Part shown: positions 37,895 through 50,095 of the stretch, piece after piece
Layout of the letters: every line of letters starts with the position of its first letter
How positions within the stretch are numbered: position 1 is the stretch's first letter
Assembly (NCBI GenBank): GCA_018389105.1
Contig: JACATO010001464.1
Coordinates: forward strand, 124,001 to 188,000
Direction: 5' to 3'
DNA length: 64,000 nucleotides
Source: Nautilus pompilius
Lineage: Eukaryota > Mollusca > Cephalopoda > Nautilida > Nautilidae
Program-made: the position numbers and the translations under genes
The notes under the pieces: model-generated
Database searches by the model: none
What the model was told of the DNA's origin: nothing
What the model saw: the letters and a program-made list of their open reading frames with translations, nothing else

Positions 37895-39010
37895 CTTTGT
37901 GCACGTCGGATTACTTCTCTCTTATTCTCATGAAAAGTTTCGAAGCAAAACGACGGTCGGCAGTTTCAGAGGTCGGTCCCGGCCACGCATCGCGGTTGTG
38001 GCGACTCGACGATATCCCGTGTCCACGTTTTTCTGTCAAGGAGTCGGAACCAGCTGATTCACAAAAATGAGAATTCAAACGACGCCATTAACCACAAAAA
38101 AAGATGCTTTACACTGTAGAAAAAAAGCAAGTCACGTGGTCTGCATGCTAACCAAGCGCTTTAAGGTGGGGTTCATACGAGTTGTGAAATGGTGGCACCA
38201 TGTCGCTAGCAGTAACTTAGAATTCTGTAAAAGACAGAACCAAGTAAAGAGTAGAAGGTGGAAAGCTGAGAAAATGCAGTTTTTTTTTTTTTTTAAATAA
38301 TTAATCGACCACAGTATTTGTTTTATATAACAAAAAATCAAGGATGAAAATATTCATTTCCGACTGTCGTAATAAGGGCTGAATGTAACATCTGGCGAGC
38401 GTCTGCCGCCTCGGTACAAGGGACCAGCTAGACGACGCACTCCTCTGTCCGCGGCGCAAACGTTTGTTTTACATTCAATTAATTAACCCTGTAGATTTAC
38501 GTCGAAGCGAGGAAATCCGTTTGCTCGTCAACTGCTTCTCACTACAGAAAAACGACAGATCTCCCAACCACCCACCCCACGAGCCAATTCATCGCATCTT
38601 TGCATGTGTTGATTGCAATATTCTAAGCGGCTCCACTAAGCAGGGATCAGTGCCCCGGTTCTTTTTTTTGAGGACGTCCGGCTATTACGATTTTTCCAGG
38701 AGCCCTTGTTGCCCCAACAGCTCTCGAAAAAACCCAAGACTACGAGCCAGGCCAGTCAGGGTAAAGGTTTCCATGTTTTAGTGGGGTACCCGAGTAGCCT
38801 CCGACATGCAAGACTGGGTGGGAACTTTAAGTTTTCCCTTCTTACTCTAAATAGATTAGATTCTGTATCGTTCTGGTAACATCTCTTTGGACCGCACCCC
38901 TTCCAGACCGTCAGCACTCATGGCAGGTTGGGAACACCAACCAAGCTACTAGCAGTTACGTCTTAACTGCAGTTTAGTTGCTTATATATTGTTTGTTTTT
39001 CAGTATGAAC
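37894..39010. other. Spacer, no gene seen
   Basis: CpG-rich patch at about 37900-38050, then mixed sequence. The 105-codon frame at 38464-38781 shows no domain. No repeat ends were recognised. Confidence 0.45.

Positions 39011-39053
<43 letters not shown>
39011..39053. repeat. (ATT)n microsatellite
   Basis: About 14 tandem ATT units, adjacent to the SINE that follows. Confidence 0.97.
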
Positions 39054-39056
<3 letters not shown>

Positions 39057-39089
39057 TTTGTTTTGTTTGTTTTTTAAATTTGCACATCC

Positions 39090-39182
39090 GCACAGGGGTC
39101 CAGTGGTGGTTAGGCTACTGGTTTGTCTCTGGCTAAGGACCCATGTTCGAATCCCAGTCGGGTTGGTTCGGGTCGGTCTAAC
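39090..39182 (+). mobile_element. tRNA-derived SINE (copy 4), 5' part, interrupted by hAT-2
   Basis: An A-box-like GTGGTGGTTAGGCTACTGG (39103-39121) and a B box GTTCGAATCCCAG (39145-39157) are correctly ordered and spaced. The sequence then runs GGGTTGGTTCGGGTCGG and stops at the hAT-2 left end. GTCTAAC occurs immediately on both sides of hAT-2, so the SINE probably resumes near 41824. Confidence 0.7.
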
Positions 39183-41816
39183 CGGTGGTTCCCAAAGTGG
39201 GTGGTACCGCCCACTTCCTGTCATCCAAAAATCTAACCCGCTCCATTGCGCCGCTGAAGTGATAGAGAGTCCGTATGTATATATGAATCCTGGATAACGT
39301 AGAACGTTGTCTTCCCGTTATACTTTCTAATACTTCCATAAAATAATTTTAAAATTCGACGAAACCAATGGTGACGGATCGGTGTACACGGAAACACGGT
39401 TTTGTTTCATTTTGTGGTCCGAAGTCGGAGTTAGAGCCCGAACTTTCGTATTTTGGCGACGTGTCCTGGACAGAACACGTCGCTCGCCAGCCGGACCGGA
39501 CGTCGTGGGGACTGGGGACCATCACGTCTTCACGTCTGCAAGGGCCAAGGCTCTGGGTTTGTGAGCATAGCGAGTTATCTGCGATCTTGCACTGTACATA
39601 CACACAATATAAAGACATGCTTGAGTGGGAATGTGGGCATGATGAGGAGGACAGGAATGTAATTACGCTGGCGACCTTATGACGAAAACTCGGGTATGTG
39701 GATGATAGGATGGGGAGAGGGTTAATAAGCGTGTGGCTGAGAAATGGCGGAAGTGTGGGTGTGTGGGTAGGCGGGATCTATTCAGGATAGCAATTATTCT
39801 TTTAACTATAAATTTTATATTAAAAATCGTATTTTTATTGGTTCCCGAACAAATATGGCCGCAGCACAGCGAACAAAAAAGAAATGTAGTCAATATGGTG
39901 CGGAATATCTGAAATATGGATTTATACCAGCACCAAATAACCGACAGCAACCAATGGGCCTATTGTGTGAAAGATGAAGCCATGAAACCTTCCAGGCTCC
40001 TTGAACATTTGGAGAAAATACACTCTGATAAAGCAGACAAAAGACTTAGCATATTTTCAGTCACTTTGAGAAAACCTCAGGAAATGTGTTTGCTGGCCCT
40101 TCACAACAAACCAGCGATGGTTTGCGTGCTTCATACAGCAATCCATTGCTGATTGCTAGATCTGGTAAGCCTCATACAATCGGAGAAGAGCTTATTCTGC
40201 CAGCAGTAAGAGAGGTTCTGCGCCCAGTTTTACACAAGTCACCTGACCAAATTATTAAAGCTGTTCCTCTCAGTGATACCTCTGTTCAGACGAGGGTGGA
40301 TGAAATGGCTGACAAATTGCGCAACATGCTTAGTACAACAGAACTTGGCTTACAGTTAGATGAATCCACTCTGCCAGGCAATGAATCTTTGCTTCTTGCT
40401 TATGTTCGCTTTGTCAAAGACGAAAGTTCGGTTCAAGAGCTGCTATTCGCAAGACAACTAGAAACAGATACAAAAGGGGAGTCGATATTCCGTGTTGTTG
40501 AGAAATTTTTCAAAGGCAAAGACATCCCGCTTACCAACATTCTTGCTTGTGCAACAGATGGGGTGCACATCGATGACAGGTCGTCATCGTGGCTTCCCGC
40601 TTTCTTGAGAAAAAAAAGCTCTACCTCGTGTGTTTACCGGGCATTGTGTAATCTACAGGCAACGTCCGGTCGCAAAAATACTAAGTGATCGACTTCACAA
40701 ATCATTCAGCACTGTTATCACAGCGGTAAATAAAATCAAGACACATGCTCTCAATTCCCGACTGTTTCGGCAGCTCTGCACTGAGAATGAAGAAGATTTT
40801 GAACGTTTGTTGTTGCACACAGGGAAACTTCCTGAGACGTCTCTATTCACTTTTTGAAACAGTTGTAGAATTCCTTCAAGACTCCAATGCTTCTCTCAGT
40901 GATGAACTGAGAAACACAAAGCACGGCATTGCTTACTTGTCAAATGTATTCACAACGTTCAACGAAGTCAATTTGCAACTGCAAGGAAATGAGATTAACC
41001 CTATCAAAGTCAAATCAGCCTTCTCCACGTTTCTGTCCAAGTTACGCTTATTCAAACGTAACGTAGCTCGTAGTGAGCTCTCCCAGTTTCTGAGCCTCTC
41101 TGAATTGTAGGAGGAGAGCAGAATACAGGATGACGACCTTCAAGTGTATTGTGCACACCTGGATGAACTGCATAGAGACTTGTCCGACAGATTTCAGGAT
41201 CTTCTATTGCTTCAAATATCAGAATGGGTCAGCAATGAATAAACAGGAATGGTGGAGGAAAAACTGATTTCGATCCAAAATGACATTGAACTGAAGCCAA
41301 AGTTCAAAAACCATATCAAGACTTTTGGTTACAGAAAACATTTCTGAACGCTACCCTGCACTGTGGAATAAAGTCAAGATGTACTTTATTGCCTTCACAA
41401 CATCGTATTTAGTAGATCGCGGCTTCAGTGCAGTCGCCCAGCTTCTTTCCGAGCAAAGAAACAGGCTGAAAATTACTGAACGAGGGGATCTAAGACTCCT
41501 CCTTAGTGCCTTTCAGCCTGATGTTGAGAAGCTGATATCCCTGCACCAAGCACATCCATTCCATTAAAAGTTGAGAGAACAATGCAGTAGGTGGGCTATA
41601 AGTGCACTCTTTCATATCGCTAACTACATGGGTTTACTAGATTAGGTTTTAGTCGTGAAATACATACGCTTGTTTATAGTATTGGATTGGTAGTCGCCGT
41701 TTTGAATTTGAGGTAGACCTTATACCAAGAAGGTGTGTACTTGTAGGTGTGGGAGCGCTAGGGGTGTGGCCTGGGAGCCAAGGGGGCGGCTGCCCGAACA
41801 CGTTTGGGAACCACTG
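39183..41816 (+). mobile_element. hAT-superfamily transposon (hAT-2), complete ends, inactive
   Basis: The left end CGGTGGTTCCCAAA (39183-39196) pairs with the right end, whose reverse complement is CAGTGGTTCCCAAA (41803-41816), 13 of 14 matching. GGTCTAAC flanks both sides (39175-39182 and 41816-41823, one base shared with the terminus), matching the 8-bp target duplication expected for hAT. The 2.63-kb element carries one degraded transposase and inserted into a tRNA-like SINE. Confidence 0.9.
39854..41567 (+). pseudogene. hAT transposase (ZBED5/SCAND3-like), multiply frameshifted
   Basis: The ATG at 39854 gives MAAAQRTKKKCSQYG and then AEYLKYGFIPAPNN, the N-terminal pattern of this transposase group. 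A BED-finger remnant follows in another frame (DEAMKPSRLLEHLEKIHSD), with one Cys position lost. The RNase-H-like core shows LQLDESTLPGNESLLLAYV and LACATDG, the two Asp regions, then HCVIYRQRPVAKILSDRLH. Later pieces include NEVNLQLQG, in-frame stops at 41108-41110 and 41239-41241, and a C-terminal hATC region with YLVDRGFSAVAQLLSEQRN, ending at TAA 41565-41567. At least five frame changes plus internal deletion (after LACATDG) make it non-functional. Classification as hAT is firm. The subgroup comes from memory of domesticated relatives. Confidence 0.92.
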
Positions 41817-41900
41817 GTCTAACGAATCTCTTCAGAGCGGTTATCCTCGCCCATTTTTCACGAACCGGCCGCGCGTAGGTTCCCTAAGAAAGAAAACAAA
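41817..41900 (+). mobile_element. Probable 3' continuation of the SINE split by hAT-2
   Basis: Begins with GTCTAACG, repeating the bases just left of the hAT-2 insertion. The following GAATCTCTTCAGAGCGG is plausible SINE body, but there is no independent copy here to confirm it, so the end is arbitrary. Confidence 0.4.
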
Positions 41901-41991
41901 ATGGTAAGGACTTTCGGTGGGGTCCGTTCCTGGGACGGGGGGTGCTAGTGTACCCTGCGGGGGGAAAGGGAAATAATCGCCCAGCGCGAAA

Positions 41992-42076
41992 GGATTATGG
42001 GAGCTCATCTCGTGAGAATCCCTTCTGCCTAATCTACCTTGGATTATGGAAAGGTAATCCTAGACTGTGGATTACC
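41992..42076. promoter_or_regulatory. Cluster of GGATTA/TAATCC sites (K50 homeodomain type)
   Basis: Four exact matches lie within 85 bp: GGATTA at 41992-41997, 42041-42046 and 42069-42074, and TAATCC at 42055-42060. The last two form a perfect 8-bp inverted repeat, GGTAATCC/GGATTACC, with an 8-nt loop (42053-42076). TAATCC is the classic site of Otx, Pitx, Goosecoid and Bicoid homeodomains. A regulatory role is inferred from site density only. Confidence 0.3.
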
Positions 42077-42079
42077 GGA

Positions 42080-43904
42080 TAGGAGATGGCACGTGAGGAG
42101 GAGGCTCATTATGTAATCAGCAATCACGTGAGGGATACCTCGTCAGCAGATTTCCGTCGTCTTCGTTTGTTTGCTTTTAGACTTTTCTCTTTACTTTACA
42201 GTTAGTTTTTTTTTTGTTTGTTTCGAATTTGAAGTCTTGTTTTTTTTTTTTTTACGGGGATTCTCTACAGTGACAGATTTAATGATTAAAAACACGGCCA
42301 CGAGATCACATAAACCAGTAAATATCCTAATTGTATAATTAGTTCGCATGAGGACAAACTGCAAACAGAGAAAGAGAGGAAATAAGCCCGTTCACCCTTT
42401 CCCCTCCCCCCGTCCCTCTAATTTATAGTACACAAAATGCCCAGAGACCAAACCAAATTTAATTTTAACTAATCGTGCGGAGAACATAAACCGAAGGCCC
42501 ATATATTTTACATTAATATCAGATAACTCAAACGGTAATACAATTAAAAGATCTTTTTTTTTTGCAATGATGTAGATTACGCAAAGTTAAAAACACAATC
42601 TCTTGTCCATAAATTTAAGAAAACTTTATTGCAGCCTTAAAGGACCGGGAACAATAATTTAAAGCTCACTTTATTGTTGCGAGCATATCCGATTTCCATT
42701 AGACCGAGAGAAGTCTGACAGGGAACTCCGATCTGGCTTCTCGCCGGCACGAGGTTCTGCTGTTGTGTATACGTTATTAAATTTGCAGTTATTTATCCGC
42801 TGCACATACCAAAGGTCTCGTGGCTCTTATTTCGAGCACATGCCCGTGTCGACGGTCTTCCGTTACCGAGCTCTGGCGATAGGTACAGTTTCATTGGGCT
42901 CACTCTCGAGAAAACATCACAGGGAAATCGCTTGGCACCGGTTTTGCGTACCTGAGAATGCAATCAAGCATCATTTCCTGCACATGTGATCAGGGCTGCT
43001 GGAATAAGGTCCGGCCGGTGCACGAAGTCAGGGGTACGTAAAAACTACTCGACAGATATCATCATCCTTTCCCAAAAATGGCTTTCTGGAATTTACTTCC
43101 AAGAGCGAGGTCGCTGCTATCCTCTCTTCCTTTAGTTTCTATGCACTATACAGCGTAATAATAATAATAATAACACCGCTCGGCCTGGTGTGTCCCCCCC
43201 AGCTCTTTCTTTTTTTGATAGCGTATACATTTCAGAAGTTGCTATCCGAAGACGCCAGCTTTAGGTTCGTGAAAACACGTGGGGAGAAATGATTTCATTA
43301 CAAACCGAATCGCGCTTCTTCTCTACGACCTGGAATCAAATCAGTTCTATTTATCCCAGCCACACGAGCGATGTATCCACGTCTGGGTTTTGATAAAAAT
43401 TAATTCATTTTTTTAAACATAAAAACGAAAAGCAGTTTCTAGTTGTTAGCTTTTAGACTCTTCAGTTATGTTTACCTGGCCATTTTTTTTTAAATACAAA
43501 GAACACCAGGGTCATACCTGGCTGGCTTCGGGATCAAACGCTTGGGGAAGTGATTTTCTTTTATTATTATTACTTTCTGTTACTTAGTGAAAATAGATTT
43601 TGGCGAATACGTCGAGCAAAGATTTCATAACTGACAGCCAAAGTCTGACCGCTTTCTAATTGTTCCAAATAAATATTTTACTTCATGTATTTGAACTAAA
43701 TTTTAAAAAAAATATATGTTAAAAGAAGGCCGACAAAAGTTACGGCCAATAACAGTACCATTTCTTATCGTGCCAGTCTTATTCTTGAGGTTATTCGAAA
43801 ACAGATTAACCATTATTACGTATCTTGAACAATATTTAGTTAACATAGCGGTGAACAAAGTTTTCATTTTGATATAATAAGCCGTCCATTGTAAGTAGAG
43901 TGCG
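42080..43904. other. Spacer, no gene seen
   Basis: T-runs near 42205-42255, a short AAT tract near 43156-43172 and mixed sequence. No gene or transposon recognised. Confidence 0.5.
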
Positions 43905-44032
43905 TTATGTGTGTGAGTGTTGTGTGAGTGAGCGTGTGTGTGTGTGAGTGTGAGTGCGCGTGTGTGAGTGTGAGTGAGTGTGAGTGCGTGTGTGTTTGTG
44001 TGAGTGTGAGTGAGTGTGTGTGTGTGTGTGGC
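43905..44032. repeat. Composite GTGTGA tandem repeat
   Basis: About 130 bp of GT-rich repeat with GTGAGTGTGAG words and occasional GC steps, similar in vocabulary to the repeat at 19685-19862. Opposite-strand His/Thr/Ser/Leu frames are artefacts. Confidence 0.95.
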
Positions 44033-44039
44033 GCGTGCG

Positions 44040-46609
44040 TTCTCATATAACAGCATCGCTTTTGATTGTATTTCTACCCCTTTTGGATATAGGACCAAAG
44101 ATTTCCCCATGGGTCAGTGTCGAGGGGTCTAATTTTGGGGAGAGTAAAGGGAAGGGGGGTAGCGACGACTCCGGATAATGCGTCATGCTTTTGAAGCTCC
44201 AATCAACCGTTTCCTGTTCTCGCTGGAAGAACCGGTGGCCCGCTGGAAGTCGTGCATCACGGACTGTATCCGCTCCGCGAAGAAAGAACCCGCCGAGGGA
44301 AAAGTGGATGATTTAGATAAAGGATAAATTTAAAAGGGGTGGGGGAGAGGGGACGTGTATTTGACCGGGCGTCCTGCGGTGAATGAGGACAGAGCTGACA
44401 ACTAGGCAAAGTTCATTGCATTGGACGTCAGTATCTGGTTACTAAACGTTTTTACGTGCGAGCGATTACTTATATATGTGTGAGTGTGTGTGTTTATACT
44501 TCTACCACATGGCGAATTGCGACTTACAAAGGTAAACGCTTCCTATCTCGGTTTTCCTTCTCGAAAAATATACTGGGCGAACCGCTGTACCGTTGTCGCT
44601 GCGGTTTCTTCTCCTCCTGTCACCCCTCACCCCAACCGACCGAGGTCCGCGAGCTGTCGTTAACGGCAACTCGCAGCTACACTTTAACCGTTTCTCGCGT
44701 CAGAAATCCAAAAAAAAAAGGCGCGACTTCCTCGGAAAGTACCGGCCTTTCTGCTGCCACGCAGAACGACTCGAAGAACAATGGCGCCGTTTCCGTTTCC
44801 TTAAAGGAAGTCCGTCATGTGTAATCTTGCGTTTTATCGTAAGGCGTCAGCAAAGGGAATACGGTGCCCCTAAAAATCCGCTACTTTCCTAATTAGAATC
44901 ATCAAACAAACCCTGTGATTCTCCGGCGACGTTTCGCTGAAGAAGACTTGTGCTCGCCCCCCAAGAATCGTTAGACGATTATAATTAATAAGGTTGAAAT
45001 AAATTTTTTTTTTTTTTTTTTATCATCAGCTCCGGGTAATTTGTTGTTTTTTGAGGTAATTCGCACCCACCCATCCCGGTTAACGATCTGGTTTTGCTTC
45101 CCCGCCGGTCTTCGCTCCGCTGTCGTCTCTCCTTGACCCGAGGGGAGGTTCAGAAGAACAAACGCAGGCCTACAAAAATCCAAAACTTGGAACTAATTAG
45201 AAAGAGCAGATATTGTTAACCCCGAAATAAACAAACTCGAAACTGAAAGTAAACGAAGCGCTTCCGTTTCTCTCCCACCTCCTCTCCTCTTCTTCTTTTT
45301 TTGTTCTCCTCTGATTTAGTTCTTATCCGTGTATTACACGCTGCAGAAAACACGTCTAATGCGAATTTTCGAAATGCTGACAGTTTCCTGAGTTAAAGAT
45401 ACGCGACGTCAAAAAAAAAAAAAAACAAAATCCTGTGGGGTTTAGTTTCGTTTGTAATTTAAAATTTCGAGGTATTCTCATTATTGGGCACCCATCGCAG
45501 TGTCAGGCTAACCAGCTTATCTGGATACCCAAGTTGCAATCACACTGTGGACAACTTCGGCAGAGAGGCACCCGCAGCCCGACGTACCACCTACAGACTC
45601 AGATGGATATTCGCCGACACGAGCTAAACAGCGGAACCACACTGAACCAGCCGGTAACTAGGGTGGGCCAATCTTTACATGACATTTACCAAAGTTTGCT
45701 GATGAAATTACAGTTAACAGGTATTTTCGGACACATTTGGAGATGGAAAAGCTTTTAGTTCTTAATTCTTAATTTGTAGAAAATAGATATTCCGGGCATA
45801 GCTATTGTATAAACACGAGAAAGAACCTAATCGTAATATATATATATTTTTTCAAATTTCTGCTCTTTTTAGGAAATATTCCAGGCACTGGCTCTGTACT
45901 ATTTCTGATTCTTTCTTTAAAATATGAAAACTGTTTTGTTTTCCCTGTAAACTGCATTGCAGAGGTTTATTCTATTTCCGTGCTTTTAGTCACCTGGTAG
46001 GACCACATATATATATATATGCATATCTTTTTCCGTTGTAAAACTATTTAAGATGAACTTATCGAATGGAAACCGCTATAAACCAGGAATTATTATGAAC
46101 CAACATTTCTTACCAGCTGGTATCTTACACGCAAGTTTTGTAATCTAATTTTCGATTTCCAGGTATACGTTACTAACTGCAATATTCATCTTACCTGATT
46201 ATTCTAAACATTTTAATAGAATTAGAACATTCAGTTGTTTTATCCTTCTGTAGTAGTATTTTAAAAAAAAAAACAACAAATCCGTCTGTACTGAGCTTTG
46301 AAACAACAAGTAAAATTCATCTTTACCTGTTCATACTCACAGAAGTCAGGTGGAGGTAAACTATACGTTTTTTTACTGTTGATCAGCAAGGCTATTATTC
46401 GAACTTCTTTCCTGTGTGAGGTAGGTTCGGGAATCAGTTTCTGACTAAACCATTACAGGAGTATTCTATTGTCTGTAGGAGAGGCTATGCACCTTCAGAT
46501 GCAAGAGAAATACCATCGAAGCTGAACCCAATGGGGACTAGTTATTTCTAGGAACCGTCCGCGTTACTAAAGACCTTTGTTTACCAGCGTTGTCTCACCA
46601 TACAGGTAA
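44040..46609. other. Unique region, patchily CpG-rich; one weak exon-like frame
   Basis: CpG-rich around 44100-44300, 44560-44800 and 45050-45150. T and A runs lie near 45005-45021 and 45410-45425. Between about 45500 and 45655 a GC-balanced segment stays open in one frame (QLIWIPKLQSHCGQLRQRG and onward) and ends near GTAACT. No family was recognised and no gene is claimed. Confidence 0.4.
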
Positions 46610-46662
46610 AACAACAACAACAACAACAACAACAACACAACACACACACACACACACACACA
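46610..46662. repeat. (AAC)n(AC)n compound microsatellite
   Basis: About nine AAC units followed by about eleven AC units. Confidence 0.95.
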
Positions 46663-46669
46663 TCATTCC

Positions 46670-48264
46670 CCGGTAGAGCTTAACAAAAAAAGTTGTTGTT
46701 GTTTTTTTTTTTAAATCGAACTTATAATCAGAGGGTGGAAAGCGCCCCAAAACTGTTGACGGCGTCAAAAGAAATTCCCGGGACGAGGGCCCTAACCCCT
46801 ACTCCGAAGCCGAACCCTTAACAAGAAGATTAGAATCAAAGCAACCGGGGAAAGGAGGGGGGGGACACAACTGCAGTCAACCATGAAAGAGTCCCTGACT
46901 CAGACTGTACCGCGAGCTATTCGCGCGCACCCTTGCGCCTGATAATGACATCACGCGGGCTTCGCAAGATCCGTCACCTAGTTAAAAGGAACCCCCTTTT
47001 TTTTTCCCCGGTGCTGCTCTGAGACCCGTTTCAGCGTCGCCCCTATCAGCGAGGCGGACTAAAAGTGACCGGTGGCGCCCCCTCCCGTCCTGTCTTCAAG
47101 GGACGGAGAAATTACTTTGTACCGTTTTCAGAATTTACACTTTTTTCTTAATTAATTAATTAATTATATATATTTTTTTTTTTTTTTTGGTGCCTTTTCC
47201 TTTGTTTCCAAATCCGCGGGGCAGAGGCAACTCGCTAGGGAAGGGAGTTTGTACGCGCATGCACGTGTTCGCACGGGGGTCGCGAGAAGACCCGAGGTGC
47301 GTGAGGTGGAGATGGTAGGAAAGGATAGTTGTCGTCCCGCAGCACAGTGAAAGATGTTTTTAGGTTCAATGTTTAGCACATTAGGAAGATGCGTGACATC
47401 TCCGATAGAGACCGGGGTGTTTGAATGAGCCGGTATTTTTGATACTCAATATACCTTCTGGAGGTTATTATACATGAGTCATAGAACTCTCTCCCTATTT
47501 TTGTAATGGTGTGCCTCCGTTGCTACTCATCGGATCAACATTGGGGGGTATTGATTTATAAATAAGACTATACCTCATTAAACCAAGGTCCCCTCTCCTC
47601 AAATTTGCCCTTTGCGTTGTAATTAATTTTATAATAAGCAAACATTTAGAGTCCAATTATAAAAAGGCTAAAAATATCCTCGCAATTTGTCCCTTCTTTC
47701 TTTACCCGAGCCCCTCGTTGTTCTGCAAAAGTATACTTCAGATTCTATCTAATCACCGCTGACATGAACATGAAAGAAACCACATCCTTTAACTTTAATA
47801 CACAATTCAGACAAAACTTCTATTAAAAGAGTGGTTTAATTTGAAACAAAAAAGTACAAGTGGATTTGTGTACGTTAATTTCCATAATCCAAGGATTTCA
47901 AAAAGTATTATTTAGTTAGATGTCAATTCTGCTGTTTCCAACTCCATTCATCGCTAATGTTTGCTATCGCCGAGCTAAGTACCTAGACCGTTCTGATTAA
48001 ATAGGCTCACTCCAATTGGCTAGAAAACCTACCGAAAAATAACTTTCCCCAGAAGTTGTACGCGATCTGCTTCTGTTATAAAGATGCCTACAGTTTTAAG
48101 ACACTTTTTTTGTGAGCTCTACCTTGATTTCTATCCGGCGAATTTCTTGTACTGTCGGCCATCTTTGTGTCGTGGCCGGACTCAATCCGGGCACCGGAGT
48201 CTATGGTGTTCTCGCAACATACTTAAAAATCTCGTGACAGCTCTACGAGAATCTGTTTTGTAGG

Positions 48265-48268
<4 letters not shown>
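46670..48268. other. Spacer, no gene seen
   Basis: Contains GC-rich sequence at 46740-47090 and a TTAA-repeat/T-run near 47147-47188. No coding or repeat family recognised. Confidence 0.5.

Positions 48269-48299
<31 letters not shown>
48269..48299. repeat. (TA)n microsatellite
   Basis: About 14 alternating TA units. Confidence 0.95.
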
Positions 48300-48303
<4 letters not shown>

Positions 48304-48912
48304 TAGGTAATAAAATATTTGTAAGAAACGTGCAAGTTAATTTTGGCAAATTACATGCGTTATTTAAAGCAATTTTAGTCATAATTTTTCTGCGATTAAT
48401 TAATTACATACTTTTAAAAAATTTATACAACATACTATTAATATTCGATTGCAGCAATATCTGCTGTTGACTAAATACTACTACGGTTGAAAATCTCGGA
48501 GAGCCGCCTGAAAACGAAAAAAACAAAAATATAGTGGAACCATCTATCCTTTGCTGAAATGAAATAAACTGATGAAAGCAATTGACATTATGTTTCTAAA
48601 TAATTTTGTCTTAAGATTAAAGGTGGATCTCTTGACAATAATTAAAACTGGTTAGTAATCAAATATAATGTCAACTTATTTAAGCAGAACAACGGAACAA
48701 TTTTACTTTAATCAGATTTGGGTTATTTATTTTGTGATTAGTTAACAGGCAGTTAATTGAAAAAATTTTTAAATCAACTTAACAAAGTCTTCGTTGTTAT
48801 CATTTTTTAAAAAAGGTTTCTGTTGTGTTTTTTAGTTTAAAAATAGCAGCTGACATGACGCCAAATAACAAATAATTTTGTAGAATGTATACCGTAGACA
48901 TTGTGTTTTTCG

Positions 48913-48918
48913 TCTCTC

Positions 48919-48950
<32 letters not shown>

Positions 48951-49242
48951 CTCTCTCCCTCCCTCTCTCTCTGTACTGACGTCATCTCTCTCTCTCTCTC
49001 CCTCCCTCTCTCTCTGTACTGACGTCATATCTCTCTCTTTCTCTCTCTCTCTCTCTCCCTCCTCCCCTCTCTCTCTGTACTGACGTCATCTCTCTCTCTC
49101 TCTCCCCTCCCTCTCTCTCTGTACTGACGTCATCTCTCTCGCTCTCTCTCTCTCTCCCTCTCTCTCTCTCTCCTCCCTCCCTCTCTCTCTGTACTGACGT
49201 CATAAGCTCTCTCTCTCTCCTCCTTCTCTCTCTCTCTCTGTT
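48913..49242 (-). repeat. CT-rich array with five regularly placed GTACTGACGTCAT cores
   Basis: Long CT tracts are punctuated by the 13-mer GTACTGACGTCAT at 48973, 49016, 49077, 49121 and 49191, each embedded in CTCTCT context. The cores are identical while the CT spacers vary in length. The palindrome TGACGTCA is the canonical cAMP-response element. The reverse complement of the same core recurs in the AG-rich array at 55824-56288, so this array is annotated on the - strand. Confidence 0.95.
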
Positions 49243-49249
49243 TATGTAA

Positions 49250-50095
49250 AATTTCGCATGATATGGAGATGTTCTTTAATAGTCTAAACTTTTTTCAAAC
49301 TGCTACATTATTCCCACGCATAGGTTTGTAGAGTTTGAGATGTCAAACTTAGTTTATGATATTTCTAATCAAGTTTTGTGGTGACTCCTTTCTATTTTCA
49401 AATCTCTTTTTGTTACTCTTTCTGTAGCTGAACAACATGATTTCCAGTGAAGGCTACGTGGTGGCTCAGTGGTTAGCTGTGGAAGGACATCTATCTTCTT
49501 TTTTTTTTTAGATATCATAAGACAACACCGCGGCATTAGTCATTTATTAGAAAAGTAAAATATGTCCATATTGCCCAAATATGCACATCGCCGGCGCTCC
49601 ACCGTGTTATTCTACGCATTAAAGGGATCTGTTATGTGGCTGGCTCGCGTCAGTTGGTCGTAACTTCTCCTGCCTGTAAAAACGCGTAGGAACCCTGACT
49701 TTACCCTTATTTTACAATAATTCCAGTCCGGTCAAACCTCTCAGGCTCCTCTGGTAATTGCCTTTCGCAAGGGCGGAGTAGTCTATGACTTCTTTCCCTC
49801 AGCAAGGTGTCGAACAACACGTGAGACAAGTTACATCCAGCAGCATTCGCTCTTCCTCCCCCGACCTCGTCTGACACGCGACAGCGGCGAGTGTTTGGGC
49901 GGCTGGCGGCGAAAGCTGTTGCAGGAAACTCGCTCACGTCTTCACCTCGTCTGACCCTTGATATATGGGGCTTTAAAAAAAAAAACTCAGCGAATCGTGC
50001 TCGCCATCAATGAATTCATCAAGTCGTATGGTTTACTGTTCAGCTTTGCTTCAGGCAGCTGTCGGCAGTGAGCTTTAATATGCAGATTACTTTAG
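49250..50095. other. Spacer with a truncated tRNA-like SINE head
   Basis: Around 49449-49479 TACGTGGTGGCTCAGTGGTT resembles the A-box head of the tRNA-derived SINEs elsewhere, without a B box downstream. The rest is unremarkable, turning CpG-rich after about 49790. Confidence 0.4.

Noticed and set aside
37828..38057. Open frame with a long Glu-Arg repeat
   Set aside because: It is the translation of a (GA)n microsatellite and not a protein.
38485..38504. ACCCTGTAGAT resembling the start of a miR-10-type microRNA
   Set aside because: Only 11 bases agree, the remainder diverges, and no complementary arm for a hairpin is present nearby.
48800..49203. Several Arg/Glu- and Ser/Leu-rich frames on both strands
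   Set aside because: All arise from the CT/AG-rich array and its cores.
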